Positions 26,017 to 35,648 of a stretch of 42,147 nucleotides of DNA are shown here, one piece after another (positions within the stretch are counted from its first letter, which is position 1; each line of letters begins with the position of its first letter). The stretch spans positions 1 to 42,147 of the forward strand of contig CAIYPU010000124.1 of NCBI GenBank assembly GCA_903928225.1, given 5' to 3'. The stretch comes from an uncultured Chlorobiaceae bacterium (GTDB lineage: Bacteria > Bacteroidota > Chlorobiia > Chlorobiales > Chlorobiaceae). The translations under genes and the position numbers were made by a program. The notes beneath the pieces were generated by a model, which was given only the letters and a program-made list of their open reading frames with translations, was not told where the DNA came from and did not search any database.

Positions 26017-28002
26017 ATGTCTGAAAATCCTGTGAAAAATTCAGGAAAAGAAAGCCCCCGGAACAGGTTCAGGCCGGTAAAATCGGAAGAAGACGAGCAG
26101 GGATGGTTCAAGGGAAATGGAGATGGCCCACAGGGCAGATTCCCCGGGTTCATCTTCTTTCTTATGGCTGCGCTTTTACTCCTTTTTGTCTTTCAGCGGT
26201 TCACCTCGTCGTCCGACAGCCCTGAAATTTCCTATAACGAATATAAAACCGTACTTGCTTCCGGACAGGTTTCGGAAGTCTCCGTCAAAAACCTCGAGGA
26301 CAGGTCGGTGATCCTGATCGGCAGGCTGAAAGCTCCTTCTCCGCTTCAGCTGGCAAACAGAACGACGCTGCAGACCGATCGTTTCATGGTGAGGATACCC
26401 TCTTTCGGCGTGGACCAGGCGGACCTCATGGCAGCAAAGGGAATCCAGGTCAAGGTCGAGAACAATTCAGGCAGCCTCAACAACTTTTTATTCCTTGTTG
26501 CACCATGGATTATCTTCGGTTTTGTATATTTCTTCATGTTCAGGCGCATGAACCTCCAGAACGGCGCCCAGTCGAAAAATATTTTCAGTTTCAGTAAAAG
26601 CCGGGCCAAGCTTGTCAGCGAGTTTGACGTCAAGACCACGTTCAAGGATGTTGCGGGTGTCGACGAGGCGATCGAAGAACTGCAGGAAACCGTTGAATTC
26701 CTGACAAATCCGGAAAGGTTCCATAAAACAGGCGGAAAAATTCCGAAAGGCGTCCTCCTGCTCGGTCCTCCCGGCACCGGAAAAACCTTGCTTGCCAAGG
26801 CGATCGCAGGAGAAGCAAAAGTTCCGTTTTTTTCCATTTCCGGCGCAGATTTCGTTGAAATGTTCGTCGGTGTGGGCGCAGCAAGGGTACGGGACCTGTT
26901 CGAGCAGGCAAAGAAAAATTCCCCCTGCATTGTCTTCATAGATGAAATCGATGCCGTAGGACGAAGTCGCGGAGCCGGTCTCGGCGGCGGCCATGACGAA
27001 CGGGAACAGACACTGAACCAGCTTCTTGTAGAAATGGACGGATTCACGACAAGCGAAAATGTTATCCTCATCGCGGCGACGAACCGCCCGGATGTGCTCG
27101 ATACCGCACTGCTCCGTCCGGGACGCTTCGACCGCCAGATCACGATAGACAAACCCGATATACGCGGCCGTGAGGCAATCCTTAAAATTCATACAAGGAA
27201 CACCCCGCTCGACAGCAACGTGGATATAGCCGTACTGGCAAAAAGCACTCCGGGTTTTTCAGGCGCCGACCTGGCCAATCTCGTCAACGAAGCAGCCCTG
27301 CTTGCCGCGCGCACCGATCAGGATCATATCACCGAAGCCAATTTCGAGCAGGCACGCGACAAAATCCTCATGGGGCCGGAAAGGAAAAGCATGTTCATTT
27401 CCGATGAGCAGAAAAAGCTTACCGCCTACCACGAAGCAGGCCATGTGCTCGTGGCGTCCTGCACAAAAGGGTCGGATCCCATCCACAAGGTTTCCATCAT
27501 ACCAAGGGGAAGGAGCCTTGGGGTTACAGCCTACCTGCCGCTTGAAGACCGATACACCCACAACAGGGAATACCTTCTTGCCATGATCACCTATGCACTC
27601 GGCGGCAGGGTGGCAGAAGAAGTCATTTTCAGCGAATCAAGTACCGGTGCGGCAAACGATATTGAAAAGGCAACCGATATCGCACGCAGGATGGTCCGGC
27701 AATGGGGAATGAGCGAAAAACTCGGACCGATCAACTACGGCGATACCAGCAAAGAGGTCTTTCTCGGCAAGGATTACTCCCACATCCGTGAATACAGCGA
27801 AGAAACAGCTTTGCAGATCGACGTCGAGGTACGCAACATCATCATGTCATGCATGGAAAACGCGAAAACCATCATCACGTCGAAACTCGATATCCTGCAC
27901 AGGCTGGCAGGAACTCTGATCGAGAAAGAGTCGCTCAATGCGGTTGAGATAACTGAAATCATAGGGAACGGGCATACGGCAGCTGCCCTGGCCACTACCT
28001 GA
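26017..28002 (+). CDS. ftsH: ATP-dependent zinc metalloprotease FtsH
   Basis: Membrane-anchored AAA protease that degrades misfolded membrane and some cytosolic proteins. Two N-terminal membrane spans (about 44-61 and 155-174) flank a periplasmic domain. The AAA module has Walker A GPPGTGKT (250-257) and Walker B IVFIDEID (about 305-312), followed by the second region of homology with RPGRFDR. The zinc protease motif HEAGH is at 472-476. The 661-residue length is usual. The charged N-terminus before the first span is somewhat long. It is first gene of ftsH-TSUP-HU, with 14 bp to the next gene. Confidence 0.97.
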   Translation: MSENPVKNSGKESPRNRFRPVKSEEDEQGWFKGNGDGPQGRFPGFIFFLMAALLLLFVFQRFTSSSDSPEISYNEYKTVLASGQVSEVSVKNLEDRSVILIGRLKAPSPLQLANRTTLQTDRFMVRIPSFGVDQADLMAAKGIQVKVENNSGSLNNFLFLVAPWIIFGFVYFFMFRRMNLQNGAQSKNIFSFSKSRAKLVSEFDVKTTFKDVAGVDEAIEELQETVEFLTNPERFHKTGGKIPKGVLLLGPPGTGKTLLAKAIAGEAKVPFFSISGADFVEMFVGVGAARVRDLFEQAKKNSPCIVFIDEIDAVGRSRGAGLGGGHDEREQTLNQLLVEMDGFTTSENVILIAATNRPDVLDTALLRPGRFDRQITIDKPDIRGREAILKIHTRNTPLDSNVDIAVLAKSTPGFSGADLANLVNEAALLAARTDQDHITEANFEQARDKILMGPERKSMFISDEQKKLTAYHEAGHVLVASCTKGSDPIHKVSIIPRGRSLGVTAYLPLEDRYTHNREYLLAMITYALGGRVAEEVIFSESSTGAANDIEKATDIARRMVRQWGMSEKLGPINYGDTSKEVFLGKDYSHIREYSEETALQIDVEVRNIIMSCMENAKTIITSKLDILHRLAGTLIEKESLNAVEITEIIGNGHTAAALATT

Positions 28003-28016
28003 CTACAACCGGTCGG

Positions 28017-28388
28017 ATGAACATGCATATCGTCCCGCTTCTTCTCACCGGCATAGTTGCCGGCATCCTTTCCGGCATGTTCGGGGTCGGCGGAGGAATA
28101 ATCATCGTACCCATACTGATGATCGTATTCGGCATGCCCCAGCTCAACGCAACTGCGACATCGCTTGTGGCACTTCTGCTGCCCGTAGGGCTCTTCGGTG
28201 TCATCGAATACTACCGTTCGGGTAAAATTCCCATGGAAAATATCTGGTTGGGACTGCTGATCGCCGCAGGTCTGTTCGTGGGCGCTTTTTTCGGTGCAAA
28301 AATAGCATTGCATCTTCCCGGCAAAACGCTCCAGAAATCATTTGCGGTTTTTTTAGGAATTGTTGCTCTTCGTTTATGGTTTAAATAA
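28017..28388 (+). CDS. Half-size TauE/SafE (TSUP) family membrane protein
   Basis: A 123-residue protein with about four membrane spans. It starts with the TSUP hallmark GIVAGILSGMFGVGGGIIIVP (residues about 12-32), then ATATSLVALLLPVG. Full TSUP proteins have two such halves (about 250 residues), so this one probably dimerises. The family exports or imports small sulfur or organic anions, such as sulfite, taurine or sulfoacetate, and a sulfur-related role would suit a sulfide oxidiser, but that is inference. No remnant of a second half is seen downstream before the HU gene 35 bp away. Confidence 0.8.
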   Translation: MNMHIVPLLLTGIVAGILSGMFGVGGGIIIVPILMIVFGMPQLNATATSLVALLLPVGLFGVIEYYRSGKIPMENIWLGLLIAAGLFVGAFFGAKIALHLPGKTLQKSFAVFLGIVALRLWFK

Positions 28389-28423
28389 AAGCATACACTA
28401 CAACAACCTAAGCCTGAACCACC

Positions 28424-28732
28424 ATGGGAAACACAACCACGAAAGCCGATCTGGTCAACGTAATTGCCCACAGAACCGGTCTGACAAAAAATGAAACGGA
28501 GTCTGTGGTTGATTGCCTGTTCGAAAGTATCATCGACTCCCTGAAAACCGGAAAAAGGATCGAAATCAGGGGGTTCGGATCATTCAACATCAGGTACAAG
28601 AACCTGCGCCAGGCCAGAAACCCCAGGACCGGGGAAAAAGTGACCGTCGATCCGAAAAACGTGCCGACATTCAAGATCTCGAAAGAATTCAAACATGCCG
28701 TCAGCGAAAGCCTGAAAAGCAACGAAAGCTGA
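28424..28732 (+). CDS. HU/IHF-family DNA-binding protein
   Basis: Small nucleoid protein that bends DNA as a dimer. 102 residues; KADLVNVIAHRTGLTKNETESVV forms the helical dimer part. IEIRGFGSFNIRYKNLRQARNP with the intercalating Arg-Asn-Pro on the beta arm follows, then TGEKVTV and a C-terminal helix. It could be HU or an IHF subunit; the sequence does not decide. It is last of the ftsH-TSUP-HU run and convergent with the small hypothetical at 28767. Confidence 0.92.
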   Translation: MGNTTTKADLVNVIAHRTGLTKNETESVVDCLFESIIDSLKTGKRIEIRGFGSFNIRYKNLRQARNPRTGEKVTVDPKNVPTFKISKEFKHAVSESLKSNES

Positions 28733-28766
28733 ACACTGAACCGGAATAAAACGGAACAGACCCTGA

Positions 28767-29171
28767 TTACAGGTCAAATGGATTATCGATCAGCTCGAAT
28801 TCCAGTTCTTTACGGTCATCCCTGAAAGATATCCGGATGTAGTGAAGGTTTTGCCTGTCGAAAAGATCTGCCCCCTTTTCAGCAGCGAGGATAATGATGT
28901 GCCCTTTCTGGTGTCCAAGTTCGTGCTGAAAATTTTTCCATTTCCTGAAAACAAGGTTTGTATAAGATTTTCCTTCCCTGATCCCGATATCCGGTGTGTT
29001 ACAGAAATCGACCATGAGCTCAGGAACAGCAAGCAGGGACATCTCCTTGCCGATCCAGATACTGATCATTTCGAGATGAAAAGGAAGGAAAACGGAGTTT
29101 TTAACGGCGAAACCCATCTCCTTCTTACCGATAGCATCGACAAAACTTTTCGCTCCTTCACCTGCGCTCAT
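28767..29171 (-). CDS. Conserved-looking hypothetical protein
   Basis: 134 residues, soluble, mixed composition (VFRKWKNFQHELGHQKGHIIILAAEKGADLF in the middle), no membrane segment or family I recognise. The case for a real gene: it starts 15 bp after the antiporter stop on the same strand, has a G-rich tract before its ATG, and reads as a normal folded protein. A competing plus-strand frame (28842-29213) is Pro/Ser-poor but has no plausible start signal and overlaps the antiporter end. Function unknown. Confidence 0.6.
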   Translation of the reverse strand: MSAGEGAKSFVDAIGKKEMGFAVKNSVFLPFHLEMISIWIGKEMSLLAVPELMVDFCNTPDIGIREGKSYTNLVFRKWKNFQHELGHQKGHIIILAAEKGADLFDRQNLHYIRISFRDDRKELEFELIDNPFDL

Positions 29172-29186
29172 CTCTGCCCCCCATGG

Positions 29187-30626
29187 TCAATAGTTGAAAA
29201 ACAGCAGCCATAACAGAAAAAACACCGGTATCAGGACCGGCAGAGAGTACTTGAATATATACTCGAGAAAGTCCGGTACATCCGCTTCAGCCTGTGCGGC
29301 AATGTTCCTGACCATGAAGTTGGGAGCGTTCCCGATATAGGTCAGTGCACCGAAAAAGACCGATGCGATGGAAATCGCCATAAGATAGACATCAGATGCC
29401 ACATCTCCGGCAACAGGCGATGCGATACCGTCGGCAAACCTCCGGACATCAGCAATCTGTCCGATATCGATACCGAACTTTCCGGCCGCACCAGCAAAAA
29501 AATTGAGGTAGGTAGGGGCATTATCGAGAACACCCGACAGGAACCCGGTCATCCAGTAGAAGCGTGTTACGGTAAAATCCCCGGCATGCAATGACGCATA
29601 GCCTGCTATAAGCTGAAGCGCAGGGATCATGGTGGCGAAAATTCCAAAAAAGAGAAGGGCAACTTCCTTGATCGGTTCAAAGTTGAACTCGTTCCCTTTC
29701 AGCGCTTCCCTGTCGGAGGAGAGATATGCGGAAACGGCAATACCGGTCAGGAACAATTCACGGATTCCGAAAGGAAGATGGAACATCTTCTGCAGGCTCG
29801 GGATGGCACTGATGACTGCCGGATCGATGAACACGGCGGCAATGATGGCGCCGAGAAACAAAAAGTTCTTCATCCCTTTTATCTGCAGTCCGCCCTTGTT
29901 CTCCGTAACGCGAACGCCGTTTTGCCCCACCCTTGCGTCAAGCAGCATAAAAACAGCGATAAACATGGCTATCGTCACGACCCAGACAAACCATACCTTC
30001 GACAATACCCAGAAAAAAGGAACACCTTTGAGAAATCCGAGAAAAAGCGGAGGGTCACCGATGGGAGTAAGTGCACCACCGATATTGCTGACGATAAAAA
30101 TGAAAAAGACGACATGAAATGCCTTCAAACGGCCGGCATTCATGCGCAGATAGGGCCGGATAAGCAGCATGGATGCTCCGGTCGTACCGATAAGATTTGA
30201 AAGCACCGCCCCCGATAAAAGCAGGAGTGCATTGGTGAACGGTGAGCCCCGATTCTCTATCCTTATCAGGATGCCTCCGGATACGACAAAGAGCGATGCA
30301 ATCAGTGCGATGAACGAGAGATATTCCTGCAGGGTATGGTTCAACACCTCGATACCGCCGTCAATCATGAACCCGTAAAAGCCAGCCACAATGGCACCGA
30401 GCCCAATCGATACTTTCGGGTAGTGGTGTTCCCAGAACCGGTGATAAAACAGGGGGCCTGTCGCTATCATGAGCAGCAGCAGAACAAAGGGAAGAACAAG
30501 CCAGGATGGAGGAACTTGAGCGAAGTGCTGAAAAGAAGGTACGGCAGATGAAGCTGCCGTACCCTGAAAACCACCCTGAATCGCGGCGGAACCGATAACT
30601 TCCGGATGCATATCCTGAATCCTCAT
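29187..30626 (-). CDS. NhaD-like Na+/H+ antiporter (ion transporter superfamily)
   Basis: 479-residue integral membrane protein with about 11-12 spans. GTTGASMLLIRPYLR (about residues 138-152) and NIGGALTPIGDPPLFLGFLKGVPF are characteristic of the NhaD/ArsB/CitMHS group. The C-terminal GALTYIGNAPNFMVRNIA repeats the same Asn-Pro theme, as expected for two inverted halves. Sodium/proton exchange is the usual assignment, though dicarboxylate transport is possible. A second Met five codons in (30611) is an alternative start. It lies 15 bp after apt. Confidence 0.82.
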   Translation of the reverse strand: MRIQDMHPEVIGSAAIQGGFQGTAASSAVPSFQHFAQVPPSWLVLPFVLLLLMIATGPLFYHRFWEHHYPKVSIGLGAIVAGFYGFMIDGGIEVLNHTLQEYLSFIALIASLFVVSGGILIRIENRGSPFTNALLLLSGAVLSNLIGTTGASMLLIRPYLRMNAGRLKAFHVVFFIFIVSNIGGALTPIGDPPLFLGFLKGVPFFWVLSKVWFVWVVTIAMFIAVFMLLDARVGQNGVRVTENKGGLQIKGMKNFLFLGAIIAAVFIDPAVISAIPSLQKMFHLPFGIRELFLTGIAVSAYLSSDREALKGNEFNFEPIKEVALLFFGIFATMIPALQLIAGYASLHAGDFTVTRFYWMTGFLSGVLDNAPTYLNFFAGAAGKFGIDIGQIADVRRFADGIASPVAGDVASDVYLMAISIASVFFGALTYIGNAPNFMVRNIAAQAEADVPDFLEYIFKYSLPVLIPVFFLLWLLFFNY

Positions 30627-30641
30627 GGCGCTCAGAACGGT

Positions 30642-31175
30642 TTACTCACCCTCGAATTCGGTGAGCGAGTAAACATTGTAGCCTTTCTCCCTGATTTTCC
30701 TTTCGCCGCCGATATCGGGAAGATTGACGATGAAGGCCATCTCGGAAACGATCCCTCCGACCTTTTCAACCAGGGCAGCAGCTGCGAGCGCAGTCCCACC
30801 GGTAGCGAGCAGGTCGTCGACAAGAAGCACTTTCTTGCCGGGTTCCAGTGCATCGAGATGGATTTCGATCTTGTCTGTTCCGTATTCGAGCTCGTATTCC
30901 TGGGAAACGACATCAGCAGGCAGCTTGCCGGGTTTCCTCACCGGGACGAACCCTTTGCCCAGTGTGTATGCCAGTGCCCCGCCGATAATGAACCCGCGGG
31001 CCTCGATACCGACAATGACATCAAAATCGACACCGTTGAGCAAATAGTGCTGCGTAAGGCTGTCAATGACCAATCTGAACCCTACCGGGTCCTTGATGAG
31101 GGTTGTGATGTCACGAAACAGGATCCCTTTTTTGGGATAGTCGGGAATCGAACGGATGCGTGATTTAATCGGCAT
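30642..31175 (-). CDS. apt: Adenine phosphoribosyltransferase
   Basis: Converts adenine plus PRPP to AMP in purine salvage. 177 residues. IPDYPKKGILFRDIT is the N-terminal APT signature, GIEARGFIIGGALAY follows, and the PRPP-binding motif VLLVDDLLATGGTA is at about 121-134. It starts 49 bp after mtaB and continues into the antiporter gene, so the four minus-strand genes may be one transcript. Confidence 0.97.
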   Translation of the reverse strand: MPIKSRIRSIPDYPKKGILFRDITTLIKDPVGFRLVIDSLTQHYLLNGVDFDVIVGIEARGFIIGGALAYTLGKGFVPVRKPGKLPADVVSQEYELEYGTDKIEIHLDALEPGKKVLLVDDLLATGGTALAAAALVEKVGGIVSEMAFIVNLPDIGGERKIREKGYNVYSLTEFEGE

Positions 31176-31224
31176 GGAAGGAAAGAATTAAATTGAACGG
31201 AACGGTCTGCCATCAAATTGAAAA

Positions 31225-32568
31225 TCAAGATAACAGTCTGCCCACTAAAATCAAATCCTCCCCGAGGCTCCGGATGGCAATCTCCCTTTCCTGGCCCGAA
31301 AGATCGGTCCGGCTCTCGACTGAAACCCTGAGGTAGTTCCTGGTATATCCGGTGCACAGGAACATGCCCCGCCCTGCTTTCCTGCTTTCCTCGAAAAGCA
31401 CCGCGCCCTGCGAACCGACATACCGCACATTGAACGCCTCTTCCTTGCGTTTGCCAAGTTCTGCGAGCACGTTCTGCCTCCTTGAAATTTCACCCGGATA
31501 GACCGGTATCCGTTCCCGGTTTCTTACCTGAAGCTCAAGATCGGTGCCCGGCCTTACGGAGCAGCTGAATACATGAAGATAGGCCACTGGCAAGCCATCG
31601 ATGAAACGGCAGAGGTCATTGAAATCCTCTTCGCTCTCTCCGGGGTAACCTATCATGACATCCGCACCGACGGCACAATCGGGAATTCGCTCGACAGCCC
31701 TCAGGACACGATCACGGTAACGGGCAGTATCATAACGGCGCCGCATGGCTTTGAGTATGGCATCCGAACCGCTCTGCAGCGGCACATGGAAATGCGGAAC
31801 AATCTTTTCGGAACCAGCCACGACCGATATAAGCTCATCATCGAGGAAATCCGGCTCAACGGAACTGATCCGTATCCTGCTCACCCCGATCTTTTCCATC
31901 TTGCGGAGCAGGCTGGCGAAAGTATGGCCGTCATGGCGGTAATCGCCCGTATTGACCCCGGTCAGCACGATTTCCCTGTAGCCGGCTGCAGCAAGCTCCT
32001 TCGCCCTATCGAGGATCACTCCGGATGGAAGGGACCTCGATCTTCCCCTTGCAGCGGGAATCGTACAGTATGTACAACCGTAGTCGCAACCATCCTGTAT
32101 CTTAAGGAAAGCCCTTGTCCTTTTCCTTCCTTCCCCGGAACTCAGGGAGTACCCCTGATAGACCTTTTCGAATGAAGAGGCCGGAGTGATGCTGACCATC
32201 CTGCTGCTTTCCGGAGCATCAAGAAGATCGTCATAAATGGCCGGATCGAATTTTGCCTCGTTTCCCAGAATTGCATCGATTCCCTCTATACCTTCGAGCA
32301 CATTCGATTTCAGCTGCGCATAACAACCGATAACCGCGATGTGGCTTTCAGGGTTTTCACGAATGATTTTCCTTATCCGCTGACGGCATTTCTGTTCAGC
32401 CTGATTTGTTACCGCACAGGTATGGATAATAATCAGATCGGGGTTTTCTCCGATTTCTGAAATACTCCATCCGTTATTGCCCAAATTGTCGAGAATAGAT
32501 GATGTTTCGGCATAGTTCAGTTTACAGCCGAGAGTTACCGAAGCAACACTTTTTATAGCAGTGTTCAT
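31225..32568 (-). CDS. mtaB: tRNA t6A37 methylthiotransferase MtaB
   Basis: Radical-SAM enzyme converting t6A to ms2t6A at position 37 of tRNAs reading ANN codons. N-terminal UPF0004 domain with cluster ligands Cys15, Cys51 and Cys82. The radical-SAM motif Cys161-x3-Cys165-x2-Cys168 is in CDYGCTYCTIPAARG, and there is a C-terminal TRAM-like part. The 447-residue length and the LGCKLNYAET start favour MtaB over MiaB or RimO. It is first of mtaB-apt-antiporter-hypothetical. Confidence 0.9.
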   Translation of the reverse strand: MNTAIKSVASVTLGCKLNYAETSSILDNLGNNGWSISEIGENPDLIIIHTCAVTNQAEQKCRQRIRKIIRENPESHIAVIGCYAQLKSNVLEGIEGIDAILGNEAKFDPAIYDDLLDAPESSRMVSITPASSFEKVYQGYSLSSGEGRKRTRAFLKIQDGCDYGCTYCTIPAARGRSRSLPSGVILDRAKELAAAGYREIVLTGVNTGDYRHDGHTFASLLRKMEKIGVSRIRISSVEPDFLDDELISVVAGSEKIVPHFHVPLQSGSDAILKAMRRRYDTARYRDRVLRAVERIPDCAVGADVMIGYPGESEEDFNDLCRFIDGLPVAYLHVFSCSVRPGTDLELQVRNRERIPVYPGEISRRQNVLAELGKRKEEAFNVRYVGSQGAVLFEESRKAGRGMFLCTGYTRNYLRVSVESRTDLSGQEREIAIRSLGEDLILVGRLLS

Positions 32569-32662
32569 ATCGCTATTTACCCGCCCCCCATACTGTCAAA
32601 ACACTTGTTAATATATCTGGCAACATAATTCAGTTATAAAATTTCCTGCATTATTAAATTAT

Positions 32663-32691
32663 TTGCAGAGCTAATGACATAGTTATATATT
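32663..32691 (+). promoter_or_regulatory. Sigma70-type promoter for the 32743 gene
   Basis: TTGCAG (32663-32668) and TATATT (32686-32691) with an exact 17-bp spacer, in a markedly AT-rich 160-bp region. A start near 32698 would leave a leader of about 45 nt with AAAGGAA before the ATG. Confidence 0.6.
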
Positions 32692-32742
32692 TTAAGTGAA
32701 AGATTTCTTTTATAGCATAAATAAAATAAAACGAAAGGAACT

Positions 32743-33198
32743 ATGAGCGCGATAAAAAAAGATATCGGTTCCCCTGACAAGTATGACATTTTTATTCAAA
32801 AAATCGATCACTTTCAGTCACTCGTCGAAGAAAAAAAGCAGCTCCAGACAAAAATAGCTGAAACTCAGCAAGAGTTCCAGGAAAAAATCAAGCCGCTTGA
32901 AGACGAGCTCAATGCAATCATCAAGAAGCTCGAAACAAACCTTGCAAAGCTCGAAGGGGCGGCCCCGCAGGAGAAAGCACCTGCAAAGTTCGGCAGGGGA
33001 CAGCTGGGGACAGCCATCAAGAACCTGCTCCGCACCCATCCCAGCAAGACCTTCAAACCACGCGATATCGGCGATGCGCTGAACATCAAAGGCACGACGG
33101 TCAGCCTCTGGTTCAACAAATACGGTGCAACCGATCCGGAAATCGAGCGTGTGCCATCAGGCAAGGACGGCAAACGCTTTGTCTATAAAATAAAGTAA
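32743..33198 (+). CDS. Coiled-coil protein with C-terminal winged-helix-like domain
   Basis: 151 residues in two parts. Residues about 20-70 are a long charged coiled coil (LVEEKKQLQTKIAETQQEFQ and onwards). After an Ala/Pro linker, residues 85-151 look like a winged helix: GQLGTAIKNLLRTHPSKTF, then KPRDIGDALNIKGTTVSLWF as a helix-turn-helix, then a charged wing ending GKRFVYKIK. It is probably a dimeric DNA-binding protein, but I cannot assign it to a named family. It is a single-gene unit with its own promoter, a good ribosome site (AAAGGAA, 6 bases from ATG), and a strong terminator. Confidence 0.8.
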   Translation: MSAIKKDIGSPDKYDIFIQKIDHFQSLVEEKKQLQTKIAETQQEFQEKIKPLEDELNAIIKKLETNLAKLEGAAPQEKAPAKFGRGQLGTAIKNLLRTHPSKTFKPRDIGDALNIKGTTVSLWFNKYGATDPEIERVPSGKDGKRFVYKIK

Positions 33199-33236
33199 AA
33201 AAGCCGCCAGCCATAACCGGCAACAAGGAGAACGTC

Positions 33237-33280
33237 CGGGAAAACAAAAAGCGCACAACCGTGCGCTTTTTGTTTTCCCG
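33237..33280. terminator. Bidirectional rho-independent terminator
   Basis: Perfect 20-bp stem: CGGGAAAACAAAAAGCGCAC (33237-33256) with GTGCGCTTTTTGTTTTCCCG (33261-33280), loop AACC. It lies between the convergent coiled-coil gene and rodA; the A- and T-runs inside the stem suit both directions. Confidence 0.9.
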
Positions 33281-33289
33281 CTGCCGGGC

Positions 33290-34513
33290 TCAATACCCGA
33301 GAAGTCTTTTATTCCTGTAGAAATTCAATGCAAGTCCTACCATAATCATGTTTCCCACAAGCGAAGAACCACCATAGGAAACAAATGGCAGGGGGACGCC
33401 AATAACGGGAATCAGTCCGATAGTCATACCGATATTGATAATGACATGAGTCAACAGCAGTGAGACGAAGCCGGCGATGGTCAGTTCCACAAATTTATTT
33501 TTTATTGAAAAGATTGCACTGATCAGCCTCAGAATGAGAACAAGATAACAGATAACGATAAAACCTGCCCCGATAAAGCCGAACTCTTCCGCTATAACAC
33601 AGAAAATGAAGTCAGTCCACTGTGCTGGTATAAACCGAAGCTGCGTCTGTGTACCGTGCAGAAAACCCTTGCCGATCAAACCTCCCGAACTGATTGCAAT
33701 TTTTGCCTGGAGCGTGTTATATCCAGCCCCCTGAGGATCAGACATGGGATCGAGAAATATCTGGATCCTTTTCATCTGATGCGGCTTGAGAAGACGGCCG
33801 GCATAGGTACTGGTAAAAAAACTGCCCAGCAGGCCGGATGCTATAATGACAAGTTGATGGATCCTTAACTTGTGCTTCCATACAATCAAAGCTGCAAATT
33901 CAAGCACTGCAAGAGCAATGATGTAATAGATGTTGAAAAAACCCGAAAACAGGAGAATAACGGGAAATGAAAGGACCATGAGGATATAAATATCGAAACC
34001 AGCCATGATGATCATCGGAATTACAAATGAAATACAGGTGAGCGTTGTCCCGGTGTCCGGCTGCAGAAGAATCAGGAGCGCGGGAAGAAATGGAATACCG
34101 AGCGCAATAAGCAGGTGCGGTATGGAATGAATATCTGTTTCATCATCGGAAAGGAACCTGGCAAGGGCAAGAATAGTTGCCATTTTTGCTATTTCAGAGG
34201 GCTGGAAACTGAAAAAACCAATTTTAAACCAGCTGGTCTGACCAGCAATTTTTTTACCGAAGAGAAGCACCGCAACAAGCATTACGATACCTATCGCATA
34301 AAAGATATAGGAATTGTCCCTGATAAAACGCACATCGTTGAAAATAATGAAAACGACAGCCGCCACCCCGATCAACCCCCAGACAAGCTGGCGATAGAAC
34401 AGTACGGTCTGGTCCGCGCCGTGCGTAGCGCTGAATATTGCAAGTAACCCGAACAGGATAAGCCCTGCCATCGGAATGAGCAGCCAGTAATCGATATTGG
34501 ATTTCTTTTCCAT
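33290..34513 (-). CDS. rodA: Rod-shape protein RodA (SEDS glycosyltransferase)
   Basis: Polytopic SEDS-family enzyme that polymerises peptidoglycan during cell elongation. 407 residues with about 10 spans. [21 protein letters not shown] is the conserved loop after the fourth span, and LQPDTGTTL follows. Then come [39 protein letters not shown] and the C-terminal [13 protein letters not shown]. Phrases such as PAQWTDFIF favour RodA over FtsW. It stands alone: no pbp2 or mreBCD gene adjoins it in this window. It diverges from era. Confidence 0.92.
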   Translation of the reverse strand: MEKKSNIDYWLLIPMAGLILFGLLAIFSATHGADQTVLFYRQLVWGLIGVAAVVFIIFNDVRFIRDNSYIFYAIGIVMLVAVLLFGKKIAGQTSWFKIGFFSFQPSEIAKMATILALARFLSDDETDIHSIPHLLIALGIPFLPALLILLQPDTGTTLTCISFVIPMIIMAGFDIYILMVLSFPVILLFSGFFNIYYIIALAVLEFAALIVWKHKLRIHQLVIIASGLLGSFFTSTYAGRLLKPHQMKRIQIFLDPMSDPQGAGYNTLQAKIAISSGGLIGKGFLHGTQTQLRFIPAQWTDFIFCVIAEEFGFIGAGFIVICYLVLILRLISAIFSIKNKFVELTIAGFVSLLLTHVIINIGMTIGLIPVIGVPLPFVSYGGSSLVGNMIMVGLALNFYRNKRLLGY

Positions 34514-34607
34514 CGGATTAAAACAATATGTTGTTCTTTTGCTTTACAGCTCAAGGGTGTAATTTAGTATCCTGTTCCGTAATCATATTGACTATTTATA
34601 AAAAAAC

Positions 34608-35525
34608 ATGGTCCAGCCACCCTACCGCTGCGGGTTCGCAATCATCGTCGGACCGCCAAATGCAGGCAAATCGACCCTGATGAATGAATTGCTCGATTAT
34701 AAACTTTCCATAGTAACACCAAAACCTCAAACGACAAGAAAAAAAATTACCGGCATCTACCACAGGGACGACTGCCAGATCATTTTCCTGGACACTCCGG
34801 GTATCATGCAGCCTCAACAGAAACTGCACGAATCGATGCTTGCCATTGTCAGGGATACGCTCAAGGATGCCGACGTGGTTATCGCCCTTATTCCCTATTC
34901 CGTCAAAGGCGACGATATCGACCGTATCTTCACGGAAAAGCTTTTCAAAGAGTGGATCAGGCCTGCAGGAAAACCGGTTGTCGCGGTTCTGAACAAATGC
35001 GACCTTGTCACCGAAGCACAAAGGAAGGAAATCGAGGACTTCGTAAAACAAACCTGGCGGCCTGATGCCCTGATTTCGATTTCCGCCCTGCAAGGGACCT
35101 CCCTGCCGGAACTTGTCGATACTCTTGTCCCCTTCCTGCCTTCCGGTCCGCCGCTCTACCCGGAGGACACGCTCAGCACTGCACCGGAACGTTTTTTTGT
35201 AACCGAGATCATTCGTGAGAAAATATTCCTGCAGTATGGCAAGGAGGTCCCCTATTCCGCAGAAGTGGTGATCGATGAGTTCAGGGAACAGCACGAAGCA
35301 GACCCCTCGAGAAAAGATCTTATCCGCTGCTCGGTCATTGTCGAACGCGACACCCAGAAACAGATCCTCATCGGACAGAAAGGAGCATCGCTGAAAAAGC
35401 TTGGCCAGGCGGCACGCAGGGATATCGAAGAGCTGCTCGGACGCCCGGTTTTCCTTGAATTGTTCGTGAAAGTCCGACCCGACTGGCGAAAAAAGAACAA
35501 CCTGCTGAAAAGTTACGGGTATTGA
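34608..35525 (+). CDS. era: GTPase Era
   Basis: Ribosome-associated GTPase that binds the 3' end of 16S rRNA and helps 30S maturation. 305 residues. The P-loop is GPPNAGKST (the common form is GRPNVGKST), the switch II region DTPGIMQPQ, and the specificity motif NKCD. The C-terminal KH domain includes [20 protein letters not shown] and ends in the usual VRPDWRKK. A heptamer array begins nine bases after the stop. Confidence 0.96.
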   Translation: MVQPPYRCGFAIIVGPPNAGKSTLMNELLDYKLSIVTPKPQTTRKKITGIYHRDDCQIIFLDTPGIMQPQQKLHESMLAIVRDTLKDADVVIALIPYSVKGDDIDRIFTEKLFKEWIRPAGKPVVAVLNKCDLVTEAQRKEIEDFVKQTWRPDALISISALQGTSLPELVDTLVPFLPSGPPLYPEDTLSTAPERFFVTEIIREKIFLQYGKEVPYSAEVVIDEFREQHEADPSRKDLIRCSVIVERDTQKQILIGQKGASLKKLGQAARRDIEELLGRPVFLELFVKVRPDWRKKNNLLKSYGY

Positions 35526-35533
35526 AGCGAGTT

Positions 35534-35589
35534 GAGTGCTGAGGACTGAGGACTCAGGACTCAGCACTCAGCACTCAGCACTCAGTCCC
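35534..35589. repeat. Heptanucleotide array 3a, eight units
   Basis: GAGTGCT, GAGGACT, GAGGACT, CAGGACT, CAGCACT, CAGCACT, CAGCACT, CAGTCCC. The array turns from one strand sense to the other, so GAGTGCTGAG at its left pairs with CTCAGCACTC inside it, giving a potential hairpin just after era. Confidence 0.92.
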
Positions 35590-35596
35590 AACATTC

Positions 35597-35611
35597 CGCC
35601 CCTGCGGGGCT
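35597..35611. repeat. GC palindrome CGCCCCTGCGGGGCT, copy 2
   Basis: One base different from the copy at 2814-2828 and again placed just after a CAGTCCC heptamer. It runs directly into CCACTTT-like units. Confidence 0.85.
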
Positions 35612-35648
35612 CCACTTTCCAGTTCCCACTCCCCACCCAGACTCACGC

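Noticed and set aside
25722-26024. Possible 100-codon gene between gltX and ftsH
   Set aside because: No ribosome site, unusual composition, and it overlaps the ftsH start; more likely upstream regulatory sequence.
28842-29213. Plus-strand frame of 123 codons
   Set aside because: Overlaps the end of the antiporter gene and competes with a minus-strand frame that fits the operon better.
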